Shown one piece after another: positions 36,334 through 47,249 of a stretch of DNA of 64,000 nucleotides. The notes under the pieces are model-generated. The model did not search any database. It worked only from the letters and a program-made list of their open reading frames with translations, and was not told the DNA's origin. Position numbers and translations under genes: made by a program. Location of the stretch: the NCBI RefSeq assembly GCF_000715075.1, contig NC_134101.1, forward strand, positions 29,765,322 to 29,829,321, given 5' to 3'. Numbering within the stretch: position 1 is the stretch's first letter; the number at the start of each line of letters is the position of its first letter. The DNA comes from Nicotiana tabacum (taxonomy: Eukaryota > Streptophyta > Magnoliopsida > Solanales > Solanaceae).

Positions 36334-37316
36334 TATTTATTTTCGAGAAATTTGTGAGAGAATTCAAAGCTATTTTTTGTTTGTTTGTATAGCTAGCAAT
36401 AAGAGAGGAAAAAGAAAAGGAAGACTCAGATGGAAGCTCACAAAATTGTTTACTGTTAGCCTTCAGTTTGGTCTTCTTCTCTCTTAGCTTCACTATTCTT
36501 CTTCTTCTTCTTTATTCCTTTCCTCTGCATGGTTATTGAATATTGCTAGTAAACGCATGTAAGGCTGCATCAGTGCCTTTGGTGAATTTTGTTGTAAGCG
36601 CGCATGTCTCGGTGTTCATGTCATGGGATTTGAGGGGGTCATATTGTGGGGGTTACGGGTAACCCTGCAAATTGCATCAATTTGTGGAGGCTTTGGCAAC
36701 TGACACAAATTAGTTCAATTTTGTGGAGATTTCAAAACGTCACAATAATAGTACCACTTTTTTATACCATATTTGAAGGTTTGAGGTTATTAACCACCAC
36801 ATGTTTTTGGAGGGAAAAAAAACTCCACATATAACATAGTTAATAAATAAAACTTTTTTTTTGTATTGGAGTTTTTATTTTCTTTTCTTTTATTTAGTGT
36901 ATCAGTTCTCTAAACAGATACTTCCACTGCAACAATAACTAGAAAAAGCGGCAATAACGTATACATTGTCCTGCTCCATCCCTTCTTTCTGACTAGGTTT
37001 TCTTTTGGTTTTTAGATCCTCCTTCTCTCTGCTGCTTGTTCTGATCGTTCGCCATGTGCAAATAACTATATATTGATTGCTGTAATAATTTTTTTTGCTT
37101 GGATTCCTCATTGAATTTTTCTTTCCTCTACGTTTCTGGAAATAACTTGGATTGAAGGAGCTCTTGAAATTGTTGGAGTAGATTGTGGAAGTAGCCAAAT
37201 CTGAAGGATTGCTTTTTTGAGGTATACTCTATACATTCATGCCCAATGCATTGACAGATATGGTTCCTCTTTCTTGATTGATTCGGCTGGTCCCTAATAA
37301 AAACATAAAGTTTTCA
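36334..37316 (+). other. Left part of the CACTA element or its flank
   Basis: No gene is visible. The block 36640-36770 contains tttgtggaggctttggcaa and gtggagatttcaaaacgtcac, which echo the subterminal region at 50640-50790 (words such as gcggaggtc, cgtcacac). It is probably the left subterminal repeat zone of the CACTA element. I could not find an intact CACTACAAGAA left terminus. Confidence 0.45.
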
Positions 37317-40300
37317 ATGGATAAATCTTGGATTGGAAAGCCGAGGAACACAAATGAGTACTTACTTGGTTTGGATGAATTTTTAGAATTTGCATTTAAT
37401 AATTCGGCAGCAGGAGATACATATAAGATGCCCATGTCCTAAATGTGGTTTTGATAAATGGAAAACTAGAGATATAGTGCACGATCATTTGATTTGCAAG
37501 TCATTCCCTCAAAATTATGTTATTTGGGATCTTCACGGTGAGAAACGGGTAACAGAGGCGGCGGAGTCTTCTGAAAATATAAATGTAATGCAAGAGACAT
37601 TTTACCCAGAAGATCCAATAGAAACAATGATTCATGATGCATTTGGACACCAAAGTTTCCAAGCTGATGATGTAGAGATATCTCAACCATTGGGTGAAGA
37701 TGAAATATCAAACGAGGAGCATAGGGATGATCCAAGTGATTTTTACGAGTTTCTCAAAGATGGAAATGAAACACTGTATGAAGGTAGCAAATACACAAAG
37801 CTAGAGTTTGTAGTAAAATTATATCATATAAAGGTCTTGTGTGGATTAAGTGACAAGGCATTGACTATGATACTGGATTTGTTGAGAGATGCATTTGAAA
37901 ATGCAAAGTTACCTCCTTCATTTTATGAGGCCAAAAAAACCATTAACAAACTTGGCCTTGACTACACCAAGATACCTGCATGTCCAAATAATTGTATGTT
38001 ATATTGGGAAGGTGATTCAGAATTGGAAGCATGTAAGTATTGTGGTACATCTAAATGGGATCCCAAGAAGAAGAAAAAGCAAGCTGCAAAGGTTTTGCGT
38101 TACTTTCCATTGAAACCAAGGTTGCAAAGATTGTATATGTGTCGTAAGACTGCTGAGCATATGAGATGGCATGCTTCAAGGAGTAACAACGATGGGGTGA
38201 TAAGGCATCCAAGGGATGGCGAGGCCTAGAGGACATTTGATTTGACTCACTCTGAATTTGCTTCAGATTCTCGAAATATTCGCTTAGGCCTTGCTAGTGA
38301 TGGTTTTAATCCTTTTGGAACAATGAGTACTACCTATAGTATTTGGCATGTTTTCTTGATTCCATACAACCTTCCTCCTTGGATGTGTATGAAGCACACC
38401 TCCTTCACCCTATCAATGATCATTCCAGGAAAGCAGATGCCTGGAAATAATATTGATGTATACTTGCAACCCCTCCTGAAAGAATTACGTGAGCTATGGA
38501 ATGATGGTGTGGAAACCTTTGATTCCTCATCGAATGAAGCTTTTAGAATGCGAGCAGCACTTATGTGGACAATTAGTGACTTTCCTTGATTAGATATCCT
38601 ATCTGGCTGGAACACACATACTGGATTTGCTTGTCCAACTTGTAACTTCGACACAGAACCTTGTCGTCTTCATCACGGTAAAAAGTGGTGCTTTATTGGT
38701 CATCGGCGCTTTCTGAAAAGAAATCATAGATTTAGATTGAATCGAGTTCATTTTAACGGAAGCACAGAGGAACGAAATCCACCATTAAAACTATCAGGAT
38801 CTGATATTTTGAGGCAAATAGAAGAAGGGAGAGGAGTAGAGTTGAATGGTAGTGGGAAAAGATCAAGACGACCAACTAAGCAATGGAATAAGAGAAGTAT
38901 ATTCTTTGAACTTCCATATTGGGAGTCCAACTTGCTGCGTCATAATTTAGATTTTATGCATATTGAAAAAAATGTATGCGACAATATCATATATACATTG
39001 CTCCATGATAAATCAAAATCAAAAGAGAATATTAATGCCCGGAAGGATTTAAGAGAAATGGGCATAAAGCGTGATCTTTGGCCGGATGATAATTGAACAT
39101 ATCACCTTGCTGTATTTTCACTTATGCCGCCTACACGTGATAATAAGCGTGATACCAGAAAGTTGTTTCTTACAACTTTGAAGAATGTTGTAGTACCAGA
39201 TGGTTACTCAAGTAACATTTATAGATGTGTTGATTTGGTACAAAAAAAGATTTTTGGATTGAAAAGCCATGATTGTCACATTATTATCGAGCAATCGCTA
39301 CCATTGGCGATCCGTAATGTGTTGCCAGACCATGTAACTGCAGTTTTGGTGGAATTCTGTTCATTTTTCAGAGCCCTCTCTAGTAAAAGCTTGAACCTTT
39401 CAGATCTTGATAAGCTCCAAGAGCGCATTGAACTTACACTTTGCCACTTAGAAATACTATTTCCTCCATCATTGTTTACAGTCATGGTTCATTTAACTGT
39501 CCACAGGAAGCAAAACTCGGAGGTCCAGTGCATTATCGACATATGTATCCTGTGGAGAGGTAAATCATTAGCATTTCTAATGTAAATCCATATGTATTCT
39601 GGGTCAATTTAAATAGTTTATATACTTAGTGCCTATTATTTTTATAGGGAATTAGGCCATTTTAAGTCCTTTGTGCGGAATAAGGCACAAGCAGAAGCTT
39701 CTATAGCGGAGGGTTACTTAGCTGAAGAGACTCTTACCTTTTGTTCTCGGTATATGGAGGATATCGAGACAAAGTTCAATAGACCTAGGCGTGTTCGTGA
39801 TGACCCAAATGTCACGGAGCCTTCTGAAATGTCCTCTATCTTTCCTCAATTAGGTAAACCAGGATCAGCTTCTGAAAATTTCCCTTTAACACATATGCAG
39901 AAACTACAAGCTCATTGATATGTGCTTCTGAATTGTGCAATAGTCATGCCATTTGTGGAGTGAGTAACACTTACAAAGTTTACATCTTTATCGTTGTAAT
40001 GTTTGAAACATGGCAGTCATGTTCTTTAACATTAATGTAATTATTTCATGTAGTGAATTTAGGCAGTTCATAAGGAGGAGTTCAAGAGGAAGACGACCTT
40101 CACCTACAGAGATCGAGAGGAGAGTAAATAAAGATTTTTTTGATTGGTTCCTGAGGAGGGTGAGTAAGCAATCAATAATTATGATTTTATATTTCCTTTC
40201 GAATAGGGAAACTCGACTAAGACAAATTTTTTTGATTTAGATTATGAATCCAGACATAATGGACACAATGTCTACTGATCTAAAATTTCTAGCACGAGGT

Positions 40301-40930
40301 CCATCGGTAAATGCAAGAAGATTTACTGCATATAACATTAATGGGTTCAAATTTCGAACTTTGGATCGAGAAAAAGGTCTGAAAACACAGAATAGTGGAG
40401 TTTTTTTAACCTCTAACACATCATGTGTTGCAAGCAGTGTTGACAGAAATTTACAACAAGCTGACTTACCATATTATAGAAAGTTAGAAGATATAATTGA
40501 GATTAATTATAATGGTCGGTTTAAGGTGGTTCTTTTCAAATGTATATGGGCTGACACTACTCGAGATAGAGGGTATAAAAAGGATCGTTGGAGTTTTAAT
40601 TGTGTTAATTTTGATAGAGTGATTCATACTGGTGAACGTGAAGAACATGAGCCTTACATCGAAGCATTTCAAGCACAAATGGTATATTATGTGGATGATG
40701 TAGTCAATAAAGGGTGGAGTGTTGATGTGCATCTAAAGCCAAGAGATTTGTATGAAATGGCAGAAGAAGTAGTGGAAGATGAAGTATATGAGAATGAGCC
40801 TTACCAAGAGCAAGAACTTGAACAGTTTTTTGGCCATGGAGATGAGTATATACAACTGGCTACAGACCATCTGATTAATGAGGAAAATGTTGTTACTAAC
40901 TTACCAGCAGATGCAAACATGTCTGAATAG
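37317..40930 (+). pseudogene. CACTA TPase (TNP2-like, Transposase_21), nonsense mutations
   Basis: The catalytic transposase of En/Spm elements. Exons: 37317-39559, 39648-39959, 40054-40159, 40241-40930, all GT-AG. It starts MDKSWIGKPRNTNEYLLGLD, the transposon-associated N-terminus, then CPCPKCGFDKW. Next come Transposase_21 (LYHIKVLCGLSDKALTMIL, CPNNCMLYW, YFPLKPRLQRLYMCRKTAEHM-type words, IPGKQMPGNNIDVYLQPL), DUF4218 (GGPVHYRHMYPVER, NKAQAEASIAEGY) and DUF4216 (GRFKVVLFKCIWAD). Lesions: frameshift near 37425, TAG 38227, TGA 38587, TGA 39094, frameshift near 39505, TGA 39916. All stops fall in the same frame over 2.2 kb, so decay is fairly recent. Introns remain intact. Confidence 0.9.
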
Positions 40931-43354
40931 AAAACATACTTTATATGGTGCTTTATCAAAAGATAACACTATTGCATAATTAAGCAGTGCTTATTTCATT
41001 TATTTTGTTTAAAAGTATGTTCAGAAATAACCATAGGAGATAGAGTTCATATCTGATTCACTTGTTTACACTATATTGCTTGTGACTTGGTTTGATTTTA
41101 TTTGTTTATATTACATTACCTTAAGAAGCCTATTTGGCATTTGATACAATGTCACAACAGAGATTGTCACTAGAACAATAATACTATTGAGTTTGGTGTT
41201 TCAGAGTAGTTCCTTAAGTTTTTGAAAGATGATATATTAGTTTCAGACATTCATAGGTTGAGTAGTTTTAATTCCTTTATTTATGAGTTAGATTACAGTT
41301 ATTTCACATGTTAAATTTCAAATAGAAACACCTTTGAGATAAATGAGGCTATTAAGCCGTTTGTTATTCATCATCTATGTTTTTTATTTGAACATGAAGA
41401 TATTATCCCGAACAGAGAAGAACGGTAAAATGGAAGTATGTAATGAAAATTTATATCTGCAAATCATCATTGCAGTGTTTTATAAGAATAGATGTACTGT
41501 AAGAAATATGGGATTGTAATATCTGTAGCACAAACAAAATAGAACAACAGTTTGGGAAATTTTGGAGGTGAAAATTAGAGAAAATGGAATAGAAGATAGG
41601 ATACTTACTGGATCAATGAAGCTCAGATAGTTTCTTATAAGTTTCTGTCTTTTCTTACAATTCCTATTCTTACAAGTTTCTGTCTTCTCATGTGTTTGCT
41701 ATATTTTGGAACTTCATTGTCCATGAGGTAGATTGATTAAGCCACTTGATTAGGAATTTGTGACTGTTACTTAATATCTCTTAGTTTTAGAAATTTGCTT
41801 CTAGCCGCGTTGCGGGGACACTTTTGCATGCAACCAAAATTTGATTTGTACGTAGGGTGCCACGACTAATATATTAGTACTATTTTCTAACGACATACAC
41901 CAAATTCTTACGAAACTTTTCGAGTGCCGGTGACCCCTCTTTTTATAAGTGTGAACTACTATTTTTGATATGGTATGCCTACATGGAATTGTTATATCCA
42001 AGTCAATCATCTCATATTACTCCTGCAATCTTTAAATTTACTGGTTTCCATGGCTAGAAATTGTGAGATGGTCACATTTGTTTTCTGCTTACCTTATGCA
42101 TCTAGATATTCTGATGTTTTTGAACTTAAAATTTCCTTGCCATTTGTTTACCCAATTATCTTAAGGCTGTTGCTAGATTTTCCTATATGCATGACATTGA
42201 GTTATTTAAGATGCTATTTGGTTCTTCATTTTCTTTTACTTTATGTTTGGTAATTTGATAGTGGTGTGTCCATGAACAAATATGCTGACTTATACAGGCG
42301 AGATGTAGGCCTCTGTGTTAATCAGGTAAATCGTGTGCTACTTCATTATGTTAAACACTGACTTTTGACTAGAAATGAAAATTTAAGAGATAAACTTTGA
42401 ATTAATCTCGTAAACTATGTGCTACATCATGGTCCTGTGCTAAATAGCTTATTCAGTAAATGACACTTTGCTGCTAGATCTTAGAAATGTCGTTATCCTG
42501 ATATTAATCCATTTGCTAAGTATGGAGTTGGGTTATTCAGAGAGCATGTGACTTCAACCTAATGACTAATTCTCTATGGTATTCATTTACTTGCTAAACC
42601 TAGTACTGTTGCCTGCTATTTATGATCGTTATCTTCGTTTGGTTTAGCATTCATGAACTATGTATGACATTTGTTTTATTTTATCATTTCAGGTCATACG
42701 CTATGATGTTTAGAGATTTAGCAATATGGAAGACTTCATTACGATCAAGAGTTAGAGAAATGTTAATAGGCTAACTACTACTACTACTTTGTATTATGGA
42801 TATTTGTTGACACTAGCTTTTGGATTCAAATAGTGTATATTTCTTTTTCTGTGTTGACTCATTGGCTTCAAACGATAACCAATTTGTATAGTAGCTTTTT
42901 GTTTATTATGCTTTTGGTAAAATATATTATGTTTTTTCAAATGCAAGTCTACACATCTTAGTTATCCGAGATTTGAGTAGTTTTAATGGTTATTGGAATT
43001 TGGTTTATATTGATATTCCAGCCTGCTTTGGATGAACTGAGTCTATTGGATTGGGTGTCTTTTAGCAGTTAGTGTCCTTCCGTTGGCCCTATATAAAGCC
43101 TTCAGTATGACTCTATTTTCCTAAAGAAACATCTCTTTTATCGAATTCTTACTTAGTTTTCTCTTTTGGGTATCCACTCTGTTGACATTCTTGAAGAGTT
43201 TTGTAGGTTTCTTCATTTGGGTTTTCTTCAAAAACCAGTCTTTCTTATCTCTGAACCAAACAAATTGTTGTGAACTACTACTGATCAGTACTGCAAAGAG
43301 TGAAGCTGTGGGTGTTGTTATACTCTGCATTTTATTTTTGGGATATTTGGTGAA
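40931..43354 (+). other. CACTA interior between TPase gene and nested LTR
   Basis: About 2.4 kb without a recognisable gene. Likely TPase 3' UTR and spacer. Open frames at 41975-42253 and 43182-43367 have no domain features. Confidence 0.45.
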
Positions 43355-45232
43355 TTTTTGGTCCTAAATGTTCTGTCCAGTTTCGCTTCTGCGGAACAAT
43401 TGGTCGCATCTGTGGCTCGCTTCTGCGAGCAAGAGTCGCGCTTCTGCGATCCACACTGCCCAACCCAATCTCGCACCTGCGGACAGAATGCCGCCTCTGC
43501 GCAAATCACGTGGAGTTTTCCGCTTCTGCGATGCCTTTCCAGCCCTGCCCAATTTCGCTTCTGCGAGGAGCTGCCTCGCTTCTGTGATGAAGCTGCCGCA
43601 GAAGCGAATGCACCAGCGGCTGTCCAGAACAACAGAAATTCCAGCAGCTCCCATTGTCCAAAATCCAATCCGTTAACCTTCGGAAATCCACCTGAGGCCC
43701 TAGGGACCTTAACCAATTATACCAACACGTCCCAAAATACAATATGAACTTAGTCGAGGCTCCAAACCACGTCAAACAACGCCGAAATTGCGAATCGCGC
43801 ATCGAATCAAATTATGAGTTTTCAAATCTTCCAACTTCTACATTTTGTGCCGAAACGTATCAAATCAATCTGGAATGACTTCAAATTTTGCACACAAGTT
43901 ACAAATAACGTAATGGAGTTGTTCCAATTTTTGGAATCGAAATCCGACCTCGTTATCAACCAATCGACTTATAGTCGAATTTATGAATATTTCTAGGAGT
44001 GTTAATGGATATTTAAAAACCGACTAAACCGACAGAACCATACCATACCGATCCGATTTTTAGGTTTCTTTTAATAAAACTGTAGGTTTTTATAAAATAT
44101 ATAACCGTACCGATAATTAGGGTAGGTTTTTTATTTTACAAAAATAAACCGAAAAATTACCGAACCGTACCGAATAAATTTACATGTGAAAAATATATCT
44201 ATATATTAAGTTTAAAAATAATAAAATATTAAATTTTTCCTTGGGGTTTGAAATTATGAAAACAGTTACAAGCCACAAGTAATTAAACACAAAATCCTAA
44301 TTCCCAAACCTCTTATGCTACTCCTATTGAAACTAAATTATTTCCAGCATATTTACTAGTAAGATACAAGGTATTCTAGCGATTTGAGTAGCAAACTACA
44401 ATATGGTTGAATATGTTTCCTTTCATATGATTTAGATTTATCTTTTTGAATATTAATCTTCTATAAACTTTATTCTTGAGTCCCAACTTGGTTAATATCT
44501 TTTTACCCATCTGATTTATATATATATTTTTGTATTTGCTTAGTTTTTTTTACGATGTTGTAGAATAGTTGATGGATCTATACTCTGGTCATCTTTCATG
44601 TTTACTTAATTTATCGCTTTATAAACAGTAAAAATGTTTAGAGAATTTTGCTAAGTCCTATAAAAGTACGTGTTTTATTGCATTCTACTTTTAATAGTGA
44701 CTTTTATATGTCATTTAAAAAAATACTGAAAATTAACCGAATCGTACCGATACCGAAGAGAAATTGGCATGATTGGGACGATTTCAAAAAATCTAATTTT
44801 GGTTGTACATAATAGAATAACTAAAATATTGGTATGGTACACAATTTATAAATTTACCGGCCGAACCAAATCATTGACACCCCTAAATATTTCAAGAACT
44901 TCATTTTCCAACTTTTCGCCGAAATGTGCCAAATTGCCCTACGAACTTCTAAATCCAAATCCGGACATACACCTAAGTCCGAAATCACCATACAAAGCTA
45001 TTGGCGTCATCAAAACTCCATTTCGGAGTCGTTTGCTCAAAAGTCAAACTCCGGTCAACTCTTTTCATTTAAGCTTCAAAAATGAGAATTGTTCTTTTAT
45101 TTTAATTCCGAATCTTCCGAAAACTAAACTCGACCACACACGCAAGTCAAAATACATATTACAAAGTTGCTCGGGACCTTAAGTCGCTGAACGAGGCGTT
45201 AATTCATAAAATGACAATGTCGGGTCATTACA
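43355..45232 (-). repeat. Reversed, truncated LTR 3 of the TGTAAYGACYCGAC family, with a nested MITE
   Basis: Read on the minus strand from 45232 it starts TGTAATGACCCGACATTGTC, the start of solo LTRs 1 and 2. It then shows family words such as gttgaccggagtttgacttt and the GC-rich gcttctgcg repeats at 43370-43620. Its far end is missing: after removing the 892-base MITE (43994-44885) about 1 kb remains, against 2.6-2.9 kb in the full copies. The left edge is approximate. Overlapping open frames on both strands at 43318-43802 are chance frames of the repeat-rich block. Confidence 0.75.
43994..44885. mobile_element. hAT-type MITE inside LTR 3
   Basis: Left end TAGGAGTGTTAATGG, reversed right end TAGGGGTGTCAATG, with the exact 8-base duplication aatatttc at 43986-43993 and 44886-44893. 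TAGGGGTGTCAATGG ends are typical of plant hAT MITEs. The interior has repeated accgtaccgat-like words on both arms. 892 bases, no transposase. Confidence 0.88.
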
Positions 45233-46430
45233 CATACATCTAATCATCAAGTGTATCGATTGAACTTTGTATCTTATGAAGCCGAGCTGAGCTCAACCAA
45301 GCTTTACTATAATTTGATCGAGCTCGAGACGGCTCTTTTTGTTTGTGTCCAGAAACTAGGCGATGCCTATAATGATTTCCGTTTATTGATATATTATATT
45401 AATTTAAAGGACAATTAAATTTAAATTTTCTATGTGATCATGATTTAATAAAACATGACAAAAAGTAATTTTAGAGATTAAGTTAAGAACACGATAATTT
45501 AAGTTTAATCTAAGACAGAGTGTGGTTAACAATTCATGTCAAACTGATTGATTAATAAAAAAATGAATACTACTTTTAAAATTGACTATTGAATTAAAAT
45601 TTGTTGATTTCTGATTTACTACTTAGCAATTGAGCATAATGATTGAATGTTTTTTTTGTAAAAGGTTACACGATTAATCGAACCAAACGAGCCTTAGCTG
45701 AGCTAGCTAAATCGTGCCTGATCTTTAACCGAGTCGAACCGAATTTAGAATGAAATGGGATCAAGCATAGCCATGGCCTCTTTTTTAAAAATAGGTTAAT
45801 TTAACATCAGCGGGGAAAAACTCACATACGTCTAATCATCAAGTGTATTGATCGAACTTTGTATCTTATGGAGCCGAGCTGAGCTCAATCGAGCTTTACT
45901 ACAATTTGATCGAGCTCGAGCCAGATCTTTTTGTTTATATACGCAAACTAATCGATGCCTATAATGATTTTCATTTATTGATATATTATATTAAAATCAT
46001 GATTGAAAGGAAAGTTGAATTTGAATTTTCTCTGTGATCATGATTAACAATATATGATAAAAAAGTAACCTTAGATTGAGTATGGTCAAAAATATATTCA
46101 TATTAAATTGATTGATTAAGAAAAAAATTGATTATTACTTTTAAAATTAACTATTGAACTAAAATATGTTGATTTCTGATTTACTACTTAGCGAATTGAG
46201 CCGAATAATGACATTTTTTTTTTGCAAAGAAAAAGTTACACGGGTAATCGAATTAAATGAGCCTAGTCGAGCCAGCTCAATCGAGCCCGATCTTTGACCG
46301 AGTCGAAACGAAATGGGGTTGAGCAGAGTCGTGCCTCTTTTTTATAAAATAAGTTCATTTAACATCAATTAGAAAAAACTCACATAAATGTAATTAGCTA
46401 ATCTAACTTTGTATCTTATGAGCTAACGTA
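45233..46430. repeat. Tandem repeat, two units of 558-592 bases plus a partial third
   Basis: Unit 1 (45233-45824) and unit 2 (45825-46382) begin catac(a/g)tctaatcatcaag and share gagccgagctgagctcaa, tgatcgagctcgag and cgatgcctataatgattt. A third unit starts at 46383 and fades by about 46430. Each contains gagctcgag motifs. The array directly abuts LTR 3. No coding frame. Confidence 0.85.
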
Positions 46431-47249
46431 CAAGATATGCCCAGCCCTAACTTTAGCCAATAGGCAAATAAAAGTACTCAAATTTTCTAGTACAAATCTC
46501 AACTGCAATCTTAAGGCTGCACATTGTATCCAAATATCATTGCCTCCATTATTTTTTCCATTTCCCTCCATTGTTTTTTTTTTTCCTTTCCCTCCATTAT
46601 TTTTCTTCATTTCCCTCGTAGTTTAAGAATCATGGGTGGTTTCATAAAACTGTTTATATCATGGGTACTTACCTTTACCTTTTATTTATTGAAAGCCCTC
46701 CCTTTACAGAGCTCCTCAACAAGAATTCATGCGTGAGAGCCAAATCTCGACAATCAGCTGGTCAGTTTTCATTGCCTCTGCTTTTTTGTTTCTTGATTCT
46801 CTATGCATCCTTTAAATTAAATTATGTCTACAACAAGTGGTATTTTATTGTTTATATGGGTTATTAATAGAAGTTGACTTGCATGTACATAGAGTTGGGA
46901 TTTTCAGTTTTGCACAGTTTACAACTTGAAAGTTACCCTCTCTTTTTTCGCCTAAAATACAGAGTATTGGTAAATAGAGTTTGGCTCGTTTCTTCCTCAG
47001 ATTTTACTATCAGATTTTAATGTTTATGTTATGCTTAATTTCCCATGTCTAAGTCACTGACAGGCCATCCTTTTCCTTCCCTACTCTGTTGTTCTTTGTC
47101 CTTTCCTTTGTTTGAATAAAATAGTGAAAATGACAATTTTGTAGAATTTTTCGGCAATTAAAGTTCTACCATAGTTCCGTGTTCGCTTCATCTCAGTGCA
47201 CTAGATCATATTTGATTCACCAATTTTTTTTTCTTATGAATATGCAGCC
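46431..47249 (+). other. Spacer and upstream region of the second CACTA gene
   Basis: About 800 bases, AT-rich with a T-rich tract near 46550-46610. It likely contains the promoter and 5' UTR of the Transposase_24 gene. No recognised coding sequence. Confidence 0.4.

Noticed and set aside
43318..43802. Five overlapping open frames of 96-132 residues on both strands
   Set aside because: They fall in the equivalent gcttctgcg repeat block of LTR 3, the same artefact as in LTR 1.
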